Shown piece by piece: positions 53,591 through 62,404 of a stretch of 64,000 nt of DNA. The position numbers and the translations under genes are program-made. The DNA is from Litoreibacter ascidiaceicola (GTDB taxonomy: Bacteria > Pseudomonadota > Alphaproteobacteria > Rhodobacterales > Rhodobacteraceae). The notes beneath the pieces were generated by a model, which was not told where the DNA came from, made no database searches, and was given only the letters and a program-made list of their open reading frames with translations. Numbering within the stretch: the first letter of the stretch is position 1; each line of letters opens with the position of its first letter. Where the stretch lies: NCBI RefSeq assembly GCF_900129235.1, contig NZ_FQUV01000005.1, positions 248,001-312,000 on the forward strand, read 5' to 3'.

Positions 53591-54451
53591 TCACGTGTCG
53601 CGATCCACGACGAACCGCGCCGCTGCTTTTAGGTTGTCCGCCGCGTCACCGTAAGGGGAAAGGGCGTCGCAGGCTTGCACGACCAGCTCGTTCGCGCGGG
53701 CCTTTGCGCCCTCCATACCAAGGAGTGAGACGAATGTCGCCTTCCCGGCGTCAGCATCTTTTTGCAGGCGTTTTCCTGCTTTTTCCGCGCAGCCTTCGAT
53801 ATCCAAGATGTCATCGGCAATCTGGAAAGCAAGGCCAAGCGCTTGGGCATATTGGCGCAGCGGGTCTGGATCGGCCTCGGCGAGGATCGCGCCTGCCTGT
53901 CCTGACCATTCGATCAATGCACCGGTTTTACCGGCTTGCAGGCGGGTGATTTGTTTAAGCGTTAAGGGTGTTTCTGCGGTCTCGGCAGCGATGTCGAGCG
54001 CTTGGCCTAAGACCATACCCTGCGCGCCCGCGGCTTTCGCCATGGAAGAGATCAGCGACAGGCGCACTTCGGCATAGGCGTCCATATTCGACAGCAGCTC
54101 GAAGGCGAGTGTTTGCAATGCGTCGCCGGTGAGGACTGCGGTCGCTTCGTCCCATTGAATATGCACAGTTGGCACGCCGCGGCGCAAATCGTCATTGTCC
54201 ATGCAAGGCAGATCGTCGTGGACGAGGCTGTAGGCGTGGATCATTTCAATCGCGGCAGCGGCCTGATCGGCCACCTCGGGCGACACATCATGCAAGCGCG
54301 CGCCTTCCATCACCAAGAACGCCCTGAGCCGTTTGCCACCGGTGCAGGTGTAGCGCATGGCGTCTGCGATGACGCCGTCGAGAGGGCGCATAGCTTCGTT
54401 CAGCGCTGCTTGCACGCGGGTTTGCGCGTCGGTTAAAGCGTCTTGGAACAC
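53591..54451 (-). CDS. ispA: polyprenyl (geranyl/farnesyl) diphosphate synthase
   Basis: 286 aa from a GTG start. Condenses IPP with allylic diphosphates to make GPP/FPP. First Asp-rich motif DDLPCMDNDDLRRG and second DDILDIEG, with KTGALIEW between, match IspA-type enzymes. Located between xseB (5 bp upstream) and dxs, as in many proteobacteria. Confidence 0.95.
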   Translation of the reverse strand: MFQDALTDAQTRVQAALNEAMRPLDGVIADAMRYTCTGGKRLRAFLVMEGARLHDVSPEVADQAAAAIEMIHAYSLVHDDLPCMDNDDLRRGVPTVHIQWDEATAVLTGDALQTLAFELLSNMDAYAEVRLSLISSMAKAAGAQGMVLGQALDIAAETAETPLTLKQITRLQAGKTGALIEWSGQAGAILAEADPDPLRQYAQALGLAFQIADDILDIEGCAEKAGKRLQKDADAGKATFVSLLGMEGAKARANELVVQACDALSPYGDAADNLKAAARFVVDRDT

Positions 54452-54456
54452 GGGAT

Positions 54457-54699
54457 TTACAGGCCTTCGACTGGCGTGGTTCCTGTTGGCTGGCCGTCAC
54501 CGCCTAGGGTGATCTGCGCCACTTTTTCCTCTGCTTCTTTCAGCTTGGTCTCGCAGCGTTTCTTCAGCTCTGCGCCGCGCTCATACAGCTTGATGCTGTC
54601 TTCCAAGGGCACGTCGCCACGTTCCAACTGGCCAACAACCTGCTCCAGCTCGGCCATGGCCTGCTCGAAGCTCATTTCGTCTACTTTTGTGTCAGCCAT
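54457..54699 (-). CDS. xseB: exodeoxyribonuclease VII small subunit
   Basis: 80 aa, the usual small-subunit size. The single helical domain FEQAMAELEQVVGQLERGDV and LEDSIKLYERGAELKKRCE is diagnostic. ATG overlaps the HDAC gene end by 8 bp, so it is coupled. Part of the petPR-HDAC-xseB-ispA-dxs operon. xseA is not in the window. Confidence 0.95.
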   Translation of the reverse strand: MADTKVDEMSFEQAMAELEQVVGQLERGDVPLEDSIKLYERGAELKKRCETKLKEAEEKVAQITLGGDGQPTGTTPVEGL

Positions 54700-55633
54700 G
54701 GGTGCCTCGCTTGATCAATACTTCCAGATGCGCGCGCGTGGACGCAGCGAGGGCATCAAGATCATATCCACCCTCCAGAGTCGAGACGACGCGACCTTCG
54801 CAATGCGTATCGGCAACATCGCACAAGGCTTGCGTCGCCCAAGCGAAATCAGCCTCGTCCCAGTTCAGGTTGGCCAGCGGATCATTGCGATGCGCGTCAA
54901 AGCCTGCGGAGATCAACAGGAGTTGCGGTTTGAAGTCGTTGAGCGCGGGGATGACCACCCGCTCATAGGCTTTGCGAAGCTCCGCACCGCCGGAATTCGC
55001 CTGTAGCGGGATGTTAATGATGTTACCGGATGCACCCGTTTCATGAGCCGCGCCAGAGCCGGGGTAGAGCGGCATCTGGTGGCTGGAGATGAACAACGTG
55101 CGCGGCTCGTCCCACAGCAAATCTTGCGTGCCGTTGCCGTGGTGGACGTCGAAATCAACGATGGCGACGCGCTCCAGCCCGTGCGCATCCAGTGCGTGTT
55201 TGGCAGCGATAGCGATATTACCGAACAGGCAGAACCCCATGGGTGTTTTCTTTTCGGCATGGTGACCGGGCGGGCGCATAGCGGCGAAGGCGTTTTGAAC
55301 CTCGCCGCCAAGCACCATGTCGACGGCCTTGGTCATGGCCCCGACACCACGATAGGCGGCTTTGAGCGACCCCGTGGACATATGCGTGTCGGCATCCAAA
55401 GCGACCGAGCCCACGCTCGGGGCTGCATCCGTCACAGCATCAATGTGCGCGCGTGGGTGGACACGAAGGATGTCGGTGTCAGTACCCATCGGCGCGTCGA
55501 TCCGCAGGACATTGCTCAGGTCCATCGCGTCGAATGCGGAATAGATCGCCATCAGGCGGTCGACCCGTTCGGGATGACCCGGAGGTGTGACGTGGTTCAG
55601 GCAATCGGTGTGAGTAAACAGGGCAGTCGTCAT
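54692..55633 (-). CDS. histone deacetylase family / acetoin-utilisation-like deacetylase
   Basis: 313 aa. Class II HDAC fold: RPPGHHAEKKTPMGFC (zinc and His-His dyad), DFDVHHGNGTQD (metal Asp/His) and SAGFDAHRNDP. Bacterial members deacetylate small polyamines or protein lysines; substrate unknown. 9 bp after petR in a six-gene operon. Confidence 0.94.
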   Translation of the reverse strand: MTTALFTHTDCLNHVTPPGHPERVDRLMAIYSAFDAMDLSNVLRIDAPMGTDTDILRVHPRAHIDAVTDAAPSVGSVALDADTHMSTGSLKAAYRGVGAMTKAVDMVLGGEVQNAFAAMRPPGHHAEKKTPMGFCLFGNIAIAAKHALDAHGLERVAIVDFDVHHGNGTQDLLWDEPRTLFISSHQMPLYPGSGAAHETGASGNIINIPLQANSGGAELRKAYERVVIPALNDFKPQLLLISAGFDAHRNDPLANLNWDEADFAWATQALCDVADTHCEGRVVSTLEGGYDLDALAASTRAHLEVLIKRGTHG

Positions 55634-55642
55634 TCCGGTTCC

Positions 55643-56350
55643 TTAATCAGGCGCGAGCATATAGCCGGAGCCGCGCACCGTTTGCAGGTAGCGGGGCTGT
55701 TTCGGATCGGCTTCGATCTTGCGGCGCAGGCGGGTGATTTGCACGTCAACCGCGCGTTCCTGCGCCTGACCGCGGTCGCGACCGAGGTCTTCCACAAGTT
55801 TGGCGCGTGAAACCGGCTCTCCCGGACGGGTTGCGAATATCTTCATCAACTGCACTTCGGTGGCGGTCAGGCGGATCAGGTCTTCGCCGCGCCACATCTC
55901 TCCGCGCTCGATGTCATAGCGGATATCACCCAAGGTCAGCGTCTTCGGCACGTCGATGACTTCTTGGCTCTGCGGGACCCGACGCAGAATCGCATTGATG
56001 CGAAGCAGCAGTTCTTTCGGCTCGAACGGTTTCGGCAGGTAGTCGTCTGCACCGGCTTCCAGCCCCGAAATCCGGTCGTTGCTCTCACCCTTTGCGGTCA
56101 ACAGCAAAATCGGGGTGTCACGAGTCTGACGGAGTTCCCGTGTGAAGGTGATCCCGTCATCTCCGGGCATCATGACGTCGAGCACGATCAGGTCGAAATC
56201 CAAGCCCTCCAACAGACGCCGAGCATGGTCGGCATCGCGGGCAGATGTGGTGAAAAACCCGTTCCGGCTGAGGAATTGCTGGATCAGTTTGCGGATGCGC
56301 TCATCGTCATCGACGATAAGCAGATGAGCGTCGTTTTGGGTCAATGACAC
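55643..56350 (-). CDS. petR: PetR-type OmpR-family response regulator
   Basis: 235 aa from a GTG directly after the petP stop, with AAGGAGGG upstream. Receiver phospho-acceptor Asp58 (LIVLDVMMPGDDG), Lys in LPKPFEPKE, and winged-helix DNA binding domain ERAVDVQITRLRRKIEAD. The order MarR-type gene then this regulator matches petP-petR of Rhodobacter capsulatus, where petR is linked to cytochrome bc1 expression. No kinase gene adjoins it here. Confidence 0.9.
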   Translation of the reverse strand: MSLTQNDAHLLIVDDDERIRKLIQQFLSRNGFFTTSARDADHARRLLEGLDFDLIVLDVMMPGDDGITFTRELRQTRDTPILLLTAKGESNDRISGLEAGADDYLPKPFEPKELLLRINAILRRVPQSQEVIDVPKTLTLGDIRYDIERGEMWRGEDLIRLTATEVQLMKIFATRPGEPVSRAKLVEDLGRDRGQAQERAVDVQITRLRRKIEADPKQPRYLQTVRGSGYMLAPD

Positions 56351-56863
56351 TTATGTACCCTCCTTGAAGGCTTGGAAATGCCTGCGCATTTCAGGGTCCA
56401 TGATTTGCTCCAGCACCTGCCGAAATCCGGCGACGGCCTCTGGCCCAGCGTCACGGTAAGCGGCGCGCATCCGGCCGCGCTGCGCTTCGGACAGTTCTTT
56501 TTCAAGCTCTTGTCCGGTTTCGGTCAGGTACAGGTGACGCTCGCGACGATCCTGTTTGCCAACGCGGCTTTCGACCAGACCGTCCTCGATCAACGCCCGT
56601 AACACGCGGTTCAAGGATTGCTTGGTCACACCCAGTATATCCAGCAGATTGTTCACCGTTGTGCCAGGGCTGCGTTTGATAAAGTGGACCGCGCGGTGAT
56701 GCGCGCGACCGTAGGCATAGTCCTGCAAAATCCGGTCAGGGTCGGCGGTGAAGCCGCGATAGGCAAAGAACATAGCCTCAATCCCGCGCCGCAATTGGTC
56801 ATCCGTGAGGAACAGCAGACTTTCCCCGCTGATTGGTGTTTGACCCGTCCCTCGATCCGACAT
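56351..56863 (-). CDS. petP: PetP-type MarR-family regulator
   Basis: 170 aa, helix-turn-helix of the MarR family: TVNNLLDILGVTKQSLNRVLRALIEDGLVESRVGKQDRRERHLYLT, read here as VTKQSLNRVLRALIEDGL. GGGAG precedes the ATG. Divergent from ilvE across 150 bp. First gene of the operon petP-petR-HDAC-xseB-ispA-dxs, so it may control isoprenoid genes as well as cytochromes. Confidence 0.9.
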   Translation of the reverse strand: MSDRGTGQTPISGESLLFLTDDQLRRGIEAMFFAYRGFTADPDRILQDYAYGRAHHRAVHFIKRSPGTTVNNLLDILGVTKQSLNRVLRALIEDGLVESRVGKQDRRERHLYLTETGQELEKELSEAQRGRMRAAYRDAGPEAVAGFRQVLEQIMDPEMRRHFQAFKEGT

Positions 56864-57013
56864 GCGGCAACTCCCTCGCTCTTTCTGCTTGAGGTCAGTT
56901 TATGTCAGCCTTGTTGACTTTCCAAGTATCGAATGGTAGCGAATCTCCAGTTTAGTGAAATATTGTGTCCGAAACGGGCCTATCACGCGCAACAAATGAA
57001 AAGGATGAAGGCA

Positions 57014-57883
57014 ATGGCTGGTGGATATGACGATCGCGATGGCGTCATCTGGATGGATGGCAAGCTGGTGGACTGGCGCGATGCCAACGTCCACATCCTG
57101 ACCCACGCGCTGCACTACGCCTCTTCTGTGTTCGAGGGTGAACGTTGCTACGACGGCAAGGTTTTCAAAAGCCGGCAGCATTCCGAGCGCCTGCTGAAAT
57201 CCGGCGAGCTGATGGATATGGCGATCCCCTATACCGTCGATGAAATCGAAGCCGCCAAGCGCGCCACGCTGGATGCCAACAAGCTGACCAACGCTTACCT
57301 GCGCGTTGTGGCTTTCCGTGGTGCAGGCGAAGACATGGGCGTCGCCGCCTCTCGGAACCCGATCCGCATGGCGGTGACGGCTTGGGAGTGGGGCAACTAC
57401 TATGGCGACGCTAAGATGAAGGGCGCGAAGCTCGACATTGCGAAATGGAAACGCCCCAGCCCCGAGACCATCCCTGTGGCGGCCAAGGCGGCGGGACTCT
57501 ACATGATCTGCACCATGTCCAAACATGCGGCGGAAGCCAAAGGATGTTCGGATGCCATGTTCCTTGATTATCGCGGCTATGTGGCCGAAGCGACAGGGGC
57601 CAACATCTTCTTTGTGAAAGACGGTGAGGTGCATACCCCGCTGGCTGACGCCATCCTGAACGGGCTGACGCGCCAAACGGTGATTGGTATGCTGAAGGAT
57701 CGCCAGATCAAAGTGCACGAGCGCCACATCATGCCCGAAGAGCTCGAAGGCTTCGAGCAATGCTGGCTCACCGGCTCTGCAGCCGAGGTGACACCGGTCG
57801 GGTCGATCGGTGACTACAACTTCGAGGTTGGCGCCCTCGTGCGCGACATCGCAGAAGGCTACGAGAAGCTGGTTCGGGCCTAA
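57014..57883 (+). CDS. ilvE: branched-chain amino acid aminotransferase
   Basis: 289 aa from ATG 57014 (MAGGYDDRDGVIWMDGKLVD, the family-like N-terminus). Class IV PLP enzyme: HALHYASSVFEGERCYDG, Schiff-base Lys in PVAAKAAGLY, EATGANIFFVKDGEVHTP. Transaminates Val/Leu/Ile with 2-oxoglutarate. The ORF can be extended 27 codons up, but those lie in the petP promoter region. A clear terminator follows at 57919-57951. Confidence 0.95.
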   Translation: MAGGYDDRDGVIWMDGKLVDWRDANVHILTHALHYASSVFEGERCYDGKVFKSRQHSERLLKSGELMDMAIPYTVDEIEAAKRATLDANKLTNAYLRVVAFRGAGEDMGVAASRNPIRMAVTAWEWGNYYGDAKMKGAKLDIAKWKRPSPETIPVAAKAAGLYMICTMSKHAAEAKGCSDAMFLDYRGYVAEATGANIFFVKDGEVHTPLADAILNGLTRQTVIGMLKDRQIKVHERHIMPEELEGFEQCWLTGSAAEVTPVGSIGDYNFEVGALVRDIAEGYEKLVRA

Positions 57884-58068
57884 GCCTCGATCCCGCGCTC
57901 AATTCTGGAATACTGCTGAGGCCGTCCCGAATCTTTCGGTGCGGCCTTTTTGCGGCGTTGCAGCGCGAGCGTTGCAGCGCTTGGCATGTCTTTGAGTTGC
58001 AAGGCAAAAGCGTGGCGCTTCCCGGCCTTGGCGAGTGACGGGGATGGCTTGTCGAGGACGTGTCTCAT
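57880..58068 (-). CDS. small basic hypothetical protein, 62 aa
   Basis: AAAAGGAGACACTTGC before ATG 58068 is one of the best ribosome sites in the window. The product is Lys/Arg/Pro-rich (KKAAPKDSGRPQQYSRI), with no membrane segment. It overlaps the ilvE end by 4 bp and covers the ilvE terminator on the other strand, so the two messages conflict. Unrecognised. Good ribosome site but short length make it moderately supported. Confidence 0.5.
   Translation of the reverse strand: MRHVLDKPSPSLAKAGKRHAFALQLKDMPSAATLALQRRKKAAPKDSGRPQQYSRIERGIEA
57919..57951 (+). terminator. rho-independent terminator of ilvE
   Basis: Stem AGGCCG/CGGCCT (57919-57924 with 57942-57947), a 2x2 internal loop, an inner CCGAA/TTCGG stem, a TCT loop, then TTTTT. 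It lies 36 bases past the ilvE stop. Confidence 0.85.
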
Positions 58069-58156
58069 GCAAGTGTCTCCTTTTGATTGTCGGAATATCT
58101 TAGCACAGATTACCACAAAATGGAGGTCTGGTTCTCCTGCACCAACGCACCCTCGC

Positions 58157-58492
58157 CTAAAACAACCCTTTTACAAAGGTTAAGGCCTGCCAAAGGAGCG
58201 CCCGCACTTGCGGAAAGGCGATAAACACGACGATCAGGATTTGCACCCAGATGATCGCATTCAGCTGGCGCGCGAAGGGCTGTTTGACTGTTTTGTGGCG
58301 CAGCCGTTTCTGGGCCAGTTTAGCCGCCGGAGTGCCGCCCACAGCGGACCACAACAGCAGATTTGACTCGCTGATCCTGCGGCCTCGCACCCGTGCGCGC
58401 CGCTTGTCGAACGCAAACAGAATGTAGGTGACCAGATTGACCAGCGCCAGATAGGCCGCGGCAATCGCCATGGGTAGCAGTGAATCCGGCAT
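58157..58492 (-). CDS. DUF1294 family membrane protein, 111 aa
   Basis: Two hydrophobic segments (residues ~5-28 and ~82-105). The centre FAFDKRRARVRGRRISESNLL and GGTPAAKLAQKRLRHKTVKQPF are the DUF1294 signature (listed in parts). Function unknown. Its ATG lies 1 bp from the stop of the DMT transporter gene, same strand. Confidence 0.9.
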   Translation of the reverse strand: MPDSLLPMAIAAAYLALVNLVTYILFAFDKRRARVRGRRISESNLLLWSAVGGTPAAKLAQKRLRHKTVKQPFARQLNAIIWVQILIVVFIAFPQVRALLWQALTFVKGLF

Positions 58493-58493
58493 C

Positions 58494-59432
58494 CTACCCC
58501 TGTGGTGTCATGGCTTTGCGAGCCTGTTTGCGCTCGTGACCCAGCTTGCCTTCGCGCCAGATGATCAGGATGCCCGCGCAAACGATCAGGGCGATCCCGA
58601 TGAGCATCACGGCAGTCGGAACCTCCGCGAAAACGAAATACCCGATGGCGAGCGCGAGCAGGATCGAGAAATACTCGAACGGGGCAACGACGGAGGCGTC
58701 GGCATAGCGGTAACTGGAGGTCAGGAAAATTTGTCCGATGCCACCACATATCCCCGCCCCGACGAGTGCCGCCGCTTCCGGCCCTGTAGGCCACACCCAC
58801 CCAAAGGGAAGCGTCATAAGCGATAGTGTGGACGCCGTGACCGCGAACCAGAACACGATGGCGGAAGTCGGCTCCGACATGGTGAGCTTGCGCACAAAGA
58901 CATGGGCCAAGCCGGCCATGACGGCGGACCCGAAGGCGAGCATCGCGCCAATGGCCAGATAGGGATCAGTCCCACTGTCGGAGAAGGCGGTGAGCCGCGG
59001 CGACATGATAATCAGCACCCCGGTCATCCCAAGTGCCACCGCAGTCAGACGAAAGGCCCGAACCCGTTCCCCAAGGAACATGGCAGCAAAGATAACCACC
59101 AGAACCGGTTGGGCGTACTGGATGGCTTTAACCTCGGACAGCGGCAGCAGACCCAGTGCGGCGAAACCCATAGACATGGCCGTCACCCCGACAAGGCCAC
59201 GCCAGAAATGGCCTTGCGGGTTATCAGTTTTCAGCCCTGTGCGCAGCTCCCCGCGCATGGCGATCCAGCCCAAGATGATAGGCAGTCCGAAGAAGGAACG
59301 GAAGAACACCGTCTCCCCCGGTGGGACGCGCACGGAGGCGATCTTGACCAGCGTTGCCATCGCCATGAAGAAGAACACGGCCCCCAGCTTGGAGAAAATC
59401 GCAACAGGGATATTTTGTTTTGGAGCATCCAT
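58494..59432 (-). CDS. DMT-superfamily (EamA) transporter
   Basis: 312 aa, ten predicted helices in two EamA halves (MAMATLVKIASVRVPPGETVFFRSFFGLP and SYRYADASVVAPFEYFSILLALAIGY, given in shortened form). Export of amino acids or other metabolites is usual. Part of the minus-strand run DMT-DUF1294 downstream of the App1 gene; 9 bp from its stop. Confidence 0.92.
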   Translation of the reverse strand: MDAPKQNIPVAIFSKLGAVFFFMAMATLVKIASVRVPPGETVFFRSFFGLPIILGWIAMRGELRTGLKTDNPQGHFWRGLVGVTAMSMGFAALGLLPLSEVKAIQYAQPVLVVIFAAMFLGERVRAFRLTAVALGMTGVLIIMSPRLTAFSDSGTDPYLAIGAMLAFGSAVMAGLAHVFVRKLTMSEPTSAIVFWFAVTASTLSLMTLPFGWVWPTGPEAAALVGAGICGGIGQIFLTSSYRYADASVVAPFEYFSILLALAIGYFVFAEVPTAVMLIGIALIVCAGILIIWREGKLGHERKQARKAMTPQG

Positions 59433-59441
59433 ATCCGAACC

Positions 59442-60425
59442 TTAGGTGAGGCCTGCCTCGGGGGCCATGCCCGTGAAATCCGGTGCATGATAAAGCGGTG
59501 TTCCGGTGGCCTTGATCTGGTCCATGACCGCTTTGACCTTGGCATCAGGGCCGGGGCCGGGTTCCCGCAGAACGACGGAATGGACACGCCCCGCGTGCCG
59601 GTTGATCGCATCCAGATAGACCTGCGCATCGTGTTGGCCGGTGTCACCCATCAAGATCACAGGAAGGTGCGGGTTGGCGGCAAGGATGGTGTCGATGCTG
59701 CCACCCTTGTGGTCCCCATGCGTGCCGGTGATAAACTGATCGTCACTCAAGCCGAGGTCACGCAGGAACATTGGGCCGCGCACCAAAGCCGCTTGGAGGA
59801 ATATCTGTTCCAGAAAGTAGTGAAAATTCCATGGGCTTGAACTGACGTAGAACACGGGGTTCCGCGCTCCCTCCGACAGCCGCTCCATCAAAGCAATCGC
59901 GTCGGGAAACACCCGCCGCGTCAGAACGTTGCCGGTGAGCGAGGTCCAGAGGTTCTTCCACAGCACATATGCGCCGGTTTCGATCATCGTGTCATCAATG
60001 TCCGAGATCACCAGAAACCGCGCGTCGTCGCGAGGGACCAAAGCGGTGCAAGATGCGAGATCCTCATACCCTTCGATGGTAACCGTGACGTTGTGCCAGC
60101 CCGCAGCTTCAGGGCGTGGCAGATGAAGCGTAAAATATCCTTCTTCGTCGCTGGTCGCCGAGGCAGAGCCGGAGTGCAACTCAACAGCTGCGACCTCATC
60201 CGTCGCGAACAATGAAATCATCTGGCGAATATTCGTCAGCAAACGCTGGCCCTTCGCGGGCTGGTTGCGGGTGATCTTCGACAATACCCTACCGCGCACG
60301 ACCAAGGCATCGGGCGTCGCATAGCCGATATAGGGGTCGACCACCCGCCCTTCGCCAGTGCGCCCGAACAGGCGGTCAGCGCCCTTTTCGGCCTTCAGCG
60401 CGAGGCGATGGATCAGCTGCTTCAT
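59442..60425 (-). CDS. App1/DUF2183 family phosphatidate phosphatase-like protein
   Basis: 327 aa from ATG 60425; the upstream 76 residues of the longer frame are Arg/Ser-rich and lie antisense to the HupE gene. Haloacid-dehalogenase-type motif DIDDTMIETG matches the DxDxT of App1/lipin enzymes. Also GTHGDHKGGSIDTIL and LMGDTGQHDAQVY. In yeast App1 is a phosphatidate phosphatase; bacterial role unproven. Lies 22 bp downstream of the HupE gene, same strand. Confidence 0.88.
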   Translation of the reverse strand: MKQLIHRLALKAEKGADRLFGRTGEGRVVDPYIGYATPDALVVRGRVLSKITRNQPAKGQRLLTNIRQMISLFATDEVAAVELHSGSASATSDEEGYFTLHLPRPEAAGWHNVTVTIEGYEDLASCTALVPRDDARFLVISDIDDTMIETGAYVLWKNLWTSLTGNVLTRRVFPDAIALMERLSEGARNPVFYVSSSPWNFHYFLEQIFLQAALVRGPMFLRDLGLSDDQFITGTHGDHKGGSIDTILAANPHLPVILMGDTGQHDAQVYLDAINRHAGRVHSVVLREPGPGPDAKVKAVMDQIKATGTPLYHAPDFTGMAPEAGLT

Positions 60426-60447
60426 GACATCAGGTGCTGTGGCACCC

Positions 60448-61599
60448 TCACAGGAAAACCCGCTCGACCGCCCAGTAACCGCCGACGATTGCAATGAAGA
60501 CGGACGCAGGAATCGCGATGCGCGCGCGGTACCACGGCTTGTTGCCAAACCAGTACCCCACCGCAAGGAACGCCAGCGCGATAACCGTGAGTTGGCCAAC
60601 TTCAACGCCGACGTTGAAGCCGATAAGCCCCGCCACAAAGCGACCCGGCGCAAGGCCGAATTCCCCCAGAACAGAGGCGAAGCCCATGCCGTGCAGCAAC
60701 CCGAACGCGAAAATCACGATAGGCCGCCACCAGGTGATGCGACTGGTGAAGATGTTTTCCACTGCGACGTAAACGATGGAGGCAGCTATAAGCGGCTCCA
60801 CGATTGCGGGATTGACCGAGACGTATCCAAGGCTTGCCAGTGCCAGCGTGATGGTGTGCGCCACGGTGAAGACTGTGACCTGCGTGATCAGCGGGCGCAA
60901 ATGCAGCGACAGGAAGAACAGGCCCAAGACGAACAGGATATGATCAAGCCCTTTGGGAATGATATGGTCGAAACCGACCCCGATGTAGCGGACAAACACC
61001 GACAGCGCGGATTCCGTCGCAGCACCGGTTCGCGGAAGCGGCTCGCTGAGCGCGCCGTTCTCCAGATAGCCCGCATAGGCGTCATCGCCGCCCTCTGCCT
61101 GACGGACAATGATCGGCCCGTTGGCCGCCTGCCATCCGGCCCGCACGTCGCTGTTATCCGTTGGCAAGACACCCCTGAGAACAACGGTCGTATCGCGGGG
61201 AAGTTCGACATCCGGCTGGTCTGTGACCTCTACGCTGACCAATTCCAAGGCGATGGGCGCATCACCCGCCAACACCGAAACCCCTTTCGCGATGTCGGGC
61301 CAAGCCTGTTGAAACTGCGCGGACAGTTCAGCAGGGGGCAACGCACGCAAGGCGTCATATTGCGCCGCTTCGGGGGCTTCGTTGGTGTCTTGCAGTCCTT
61401 CGAGGTCAATGCCCGCAATCAGCGGCTCCGCCGTCATGCGGATCTTCATTTCCAGCGCGTCTTCGGTCAAAGTCACGTCTGCGATGGCTGGCCTGATCTC
61501 GTGCGCGGCAAGCAGCGACGTCATCGTGAACAACGCTAGCATTGACATCACACCCAGTTGCACCAGCATGTACTTTAACTTTTCTGAAGGATTTGCCAT
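60448..61599 (-). CDS. HupE/UreJ-family membrane protein (predicted metal transporter)
   Basis: 383 aa. Start at 61599 chosen because its Lys-containing n-region (MANPSEKLKYML) makes a proper signal peptide; the later ATG at 61569 would lack positive charge. After the signal comes HEIRP, a ~170-residue periplasmic domain, then six helices with VGFDHIIPKGLDHILFVLG and FGLLHGMGFASVLGEF, the His-bearing HupE/UreJ pattern of Ni/Co permeases. Head-to-head with the DUF4198 gene: their start codons share bases 61598-61599. Likely partner in uptake of Ni, Co or another metal. Confidence 0.85.
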   Translation of the reverse strand: MANPSEKLKYMLVQLGVMSMLALFTMTSLLAAHEIRPAIADVTLTEDALEMKIRMTAEPLIAGIDLEGLQDTNEAPEAAQYDALRALPPAELSAQFQQAWPDIAKGVSVLAGDAPIALELVSVEVTDQPDVELPRDTTVVLRGVLPTDNSDVRAGWQAANGPIIVRQAEGGDDAYAGYLENGALSEPLPRTGAATESALSVFVRYIGVGFDHIIPKGLDHILFVLGLFFLSLHLRPLITQVTVFTVAHTITLALASLGYVSVNPAIVEPLIAASIVYVAVENIFTSRITWWRPIVIFAFGLLHGMGFASVLGEFGLAPGRFVAGLIGFNVGVEVGQLTVIALAFLAVGYWFGNKPWYRARIAIPASVFIAIVGGYWAVERVFL

Positions 61600-62404
61600 G
61601 TTGCCCCGCCTCACCTGTTTTGCCACCTTGATGACCATGTGGGCCACCACAGCGCATGCCCATGAATTCTGGATTTCTCCCGAAGCCTACGTGACCCCGA
61701 AAGGCGGCGAGGTTCAAGCCCAACTTCGGGTTGGTCAGGAGTTTGGCGGCGCGTCCTACGCCTTCAACGAGAACCGGTTTACGCGCTTCGATCTGGTGAT
61801 GGGCAATCAAGTCACGCCGGTCACCGGACGGTTGGGGGACACCCCTGCCCTGAAAATGATCGCACCTGCCGAGGGGCTGGTCATTATCGTGCACGAAACG
61901 GGTGACAACCTTCTCACCTACAAGGGCATGGAGAAGTTCACCAAATTCGCCAAGCACAAGGATTTCGAATGGGCAGTCCAGAGCCATGCGGACCGCGGGC
62001 TGCCGACTGAGCGGTTTATGGAACGCTATCGGCGGTATGCCAAAAGTCTTGTTGCTGTGGGTGACGGCAAAGGGGCTGACCGCGAAGTCGGGTTGAAGAC
62101 TGAAATTGTCGCGCTGGTCAATCCGTATACCGACCAGATGGATTCGTTTCCGGTTAAGGTGCTTCTGGATGGCGAACCGCGCGCGGATGCCCAGATCGAG
62201 CTGTTCGACAAAGGCCCCGACGGCGAGGTCGAAATCACGCTGCACCGGACGAATGCCGAAGGTATCGGCACGTTCCCTGTAACCGCCGGTCATGAATACC
62301 TTGTCGACGCAGTGCAGCTGTTGCCGCTGGACGAAGGAGATCCGACCAAGTTTCCGGTTTGGGTGTCCGTGTGGGCATCGCTGACGTTTATGGTTCCGGA
62401 ATAG
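61598..62404 (+). CDS. periplasmic DUF4198 protein (predicted metal-binding)
   Basis: 268 aa. Sec signal peptide (LTCFATLMTMWATTAHA) ending just before HEFWISPEAYVTPKGG; an N-terminal His after cleavage is typical of metal-binding DUF4198/NikK-like proteins. Carboxypeptidase-like beta domains follow (VKVLLDGEPRADAQIELF). AAGGA lies 7 bases before the ATG, inside the coding sequence of the divergent HupE gene. The pair probably works together in metal uptake. Confidence 0.85.
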   Translation: MLPRLTCFATLMTMWATTAHAHEFWISPEAYVTPKGGEVQAQLRVGQEFGGASYAFNENRFTRFDLVMGNQVTPVTGRLGDTPALKMIAPAEGLVIIVHETGDNLLTYKGMEKFTKFAKHKDFEWAVQSHADRGLPTERFMERYRRYAKSLVAVGDGKGADREVGLKTEIVALVNPYTDQMDSFPVKVLLDGEPRADAQIELFDKGPDGEVEITLHRTNAEGIGTFPVTAGHEYLVDAVQLLPLDEGDPTKFPVWVSVWASLTFMVPE

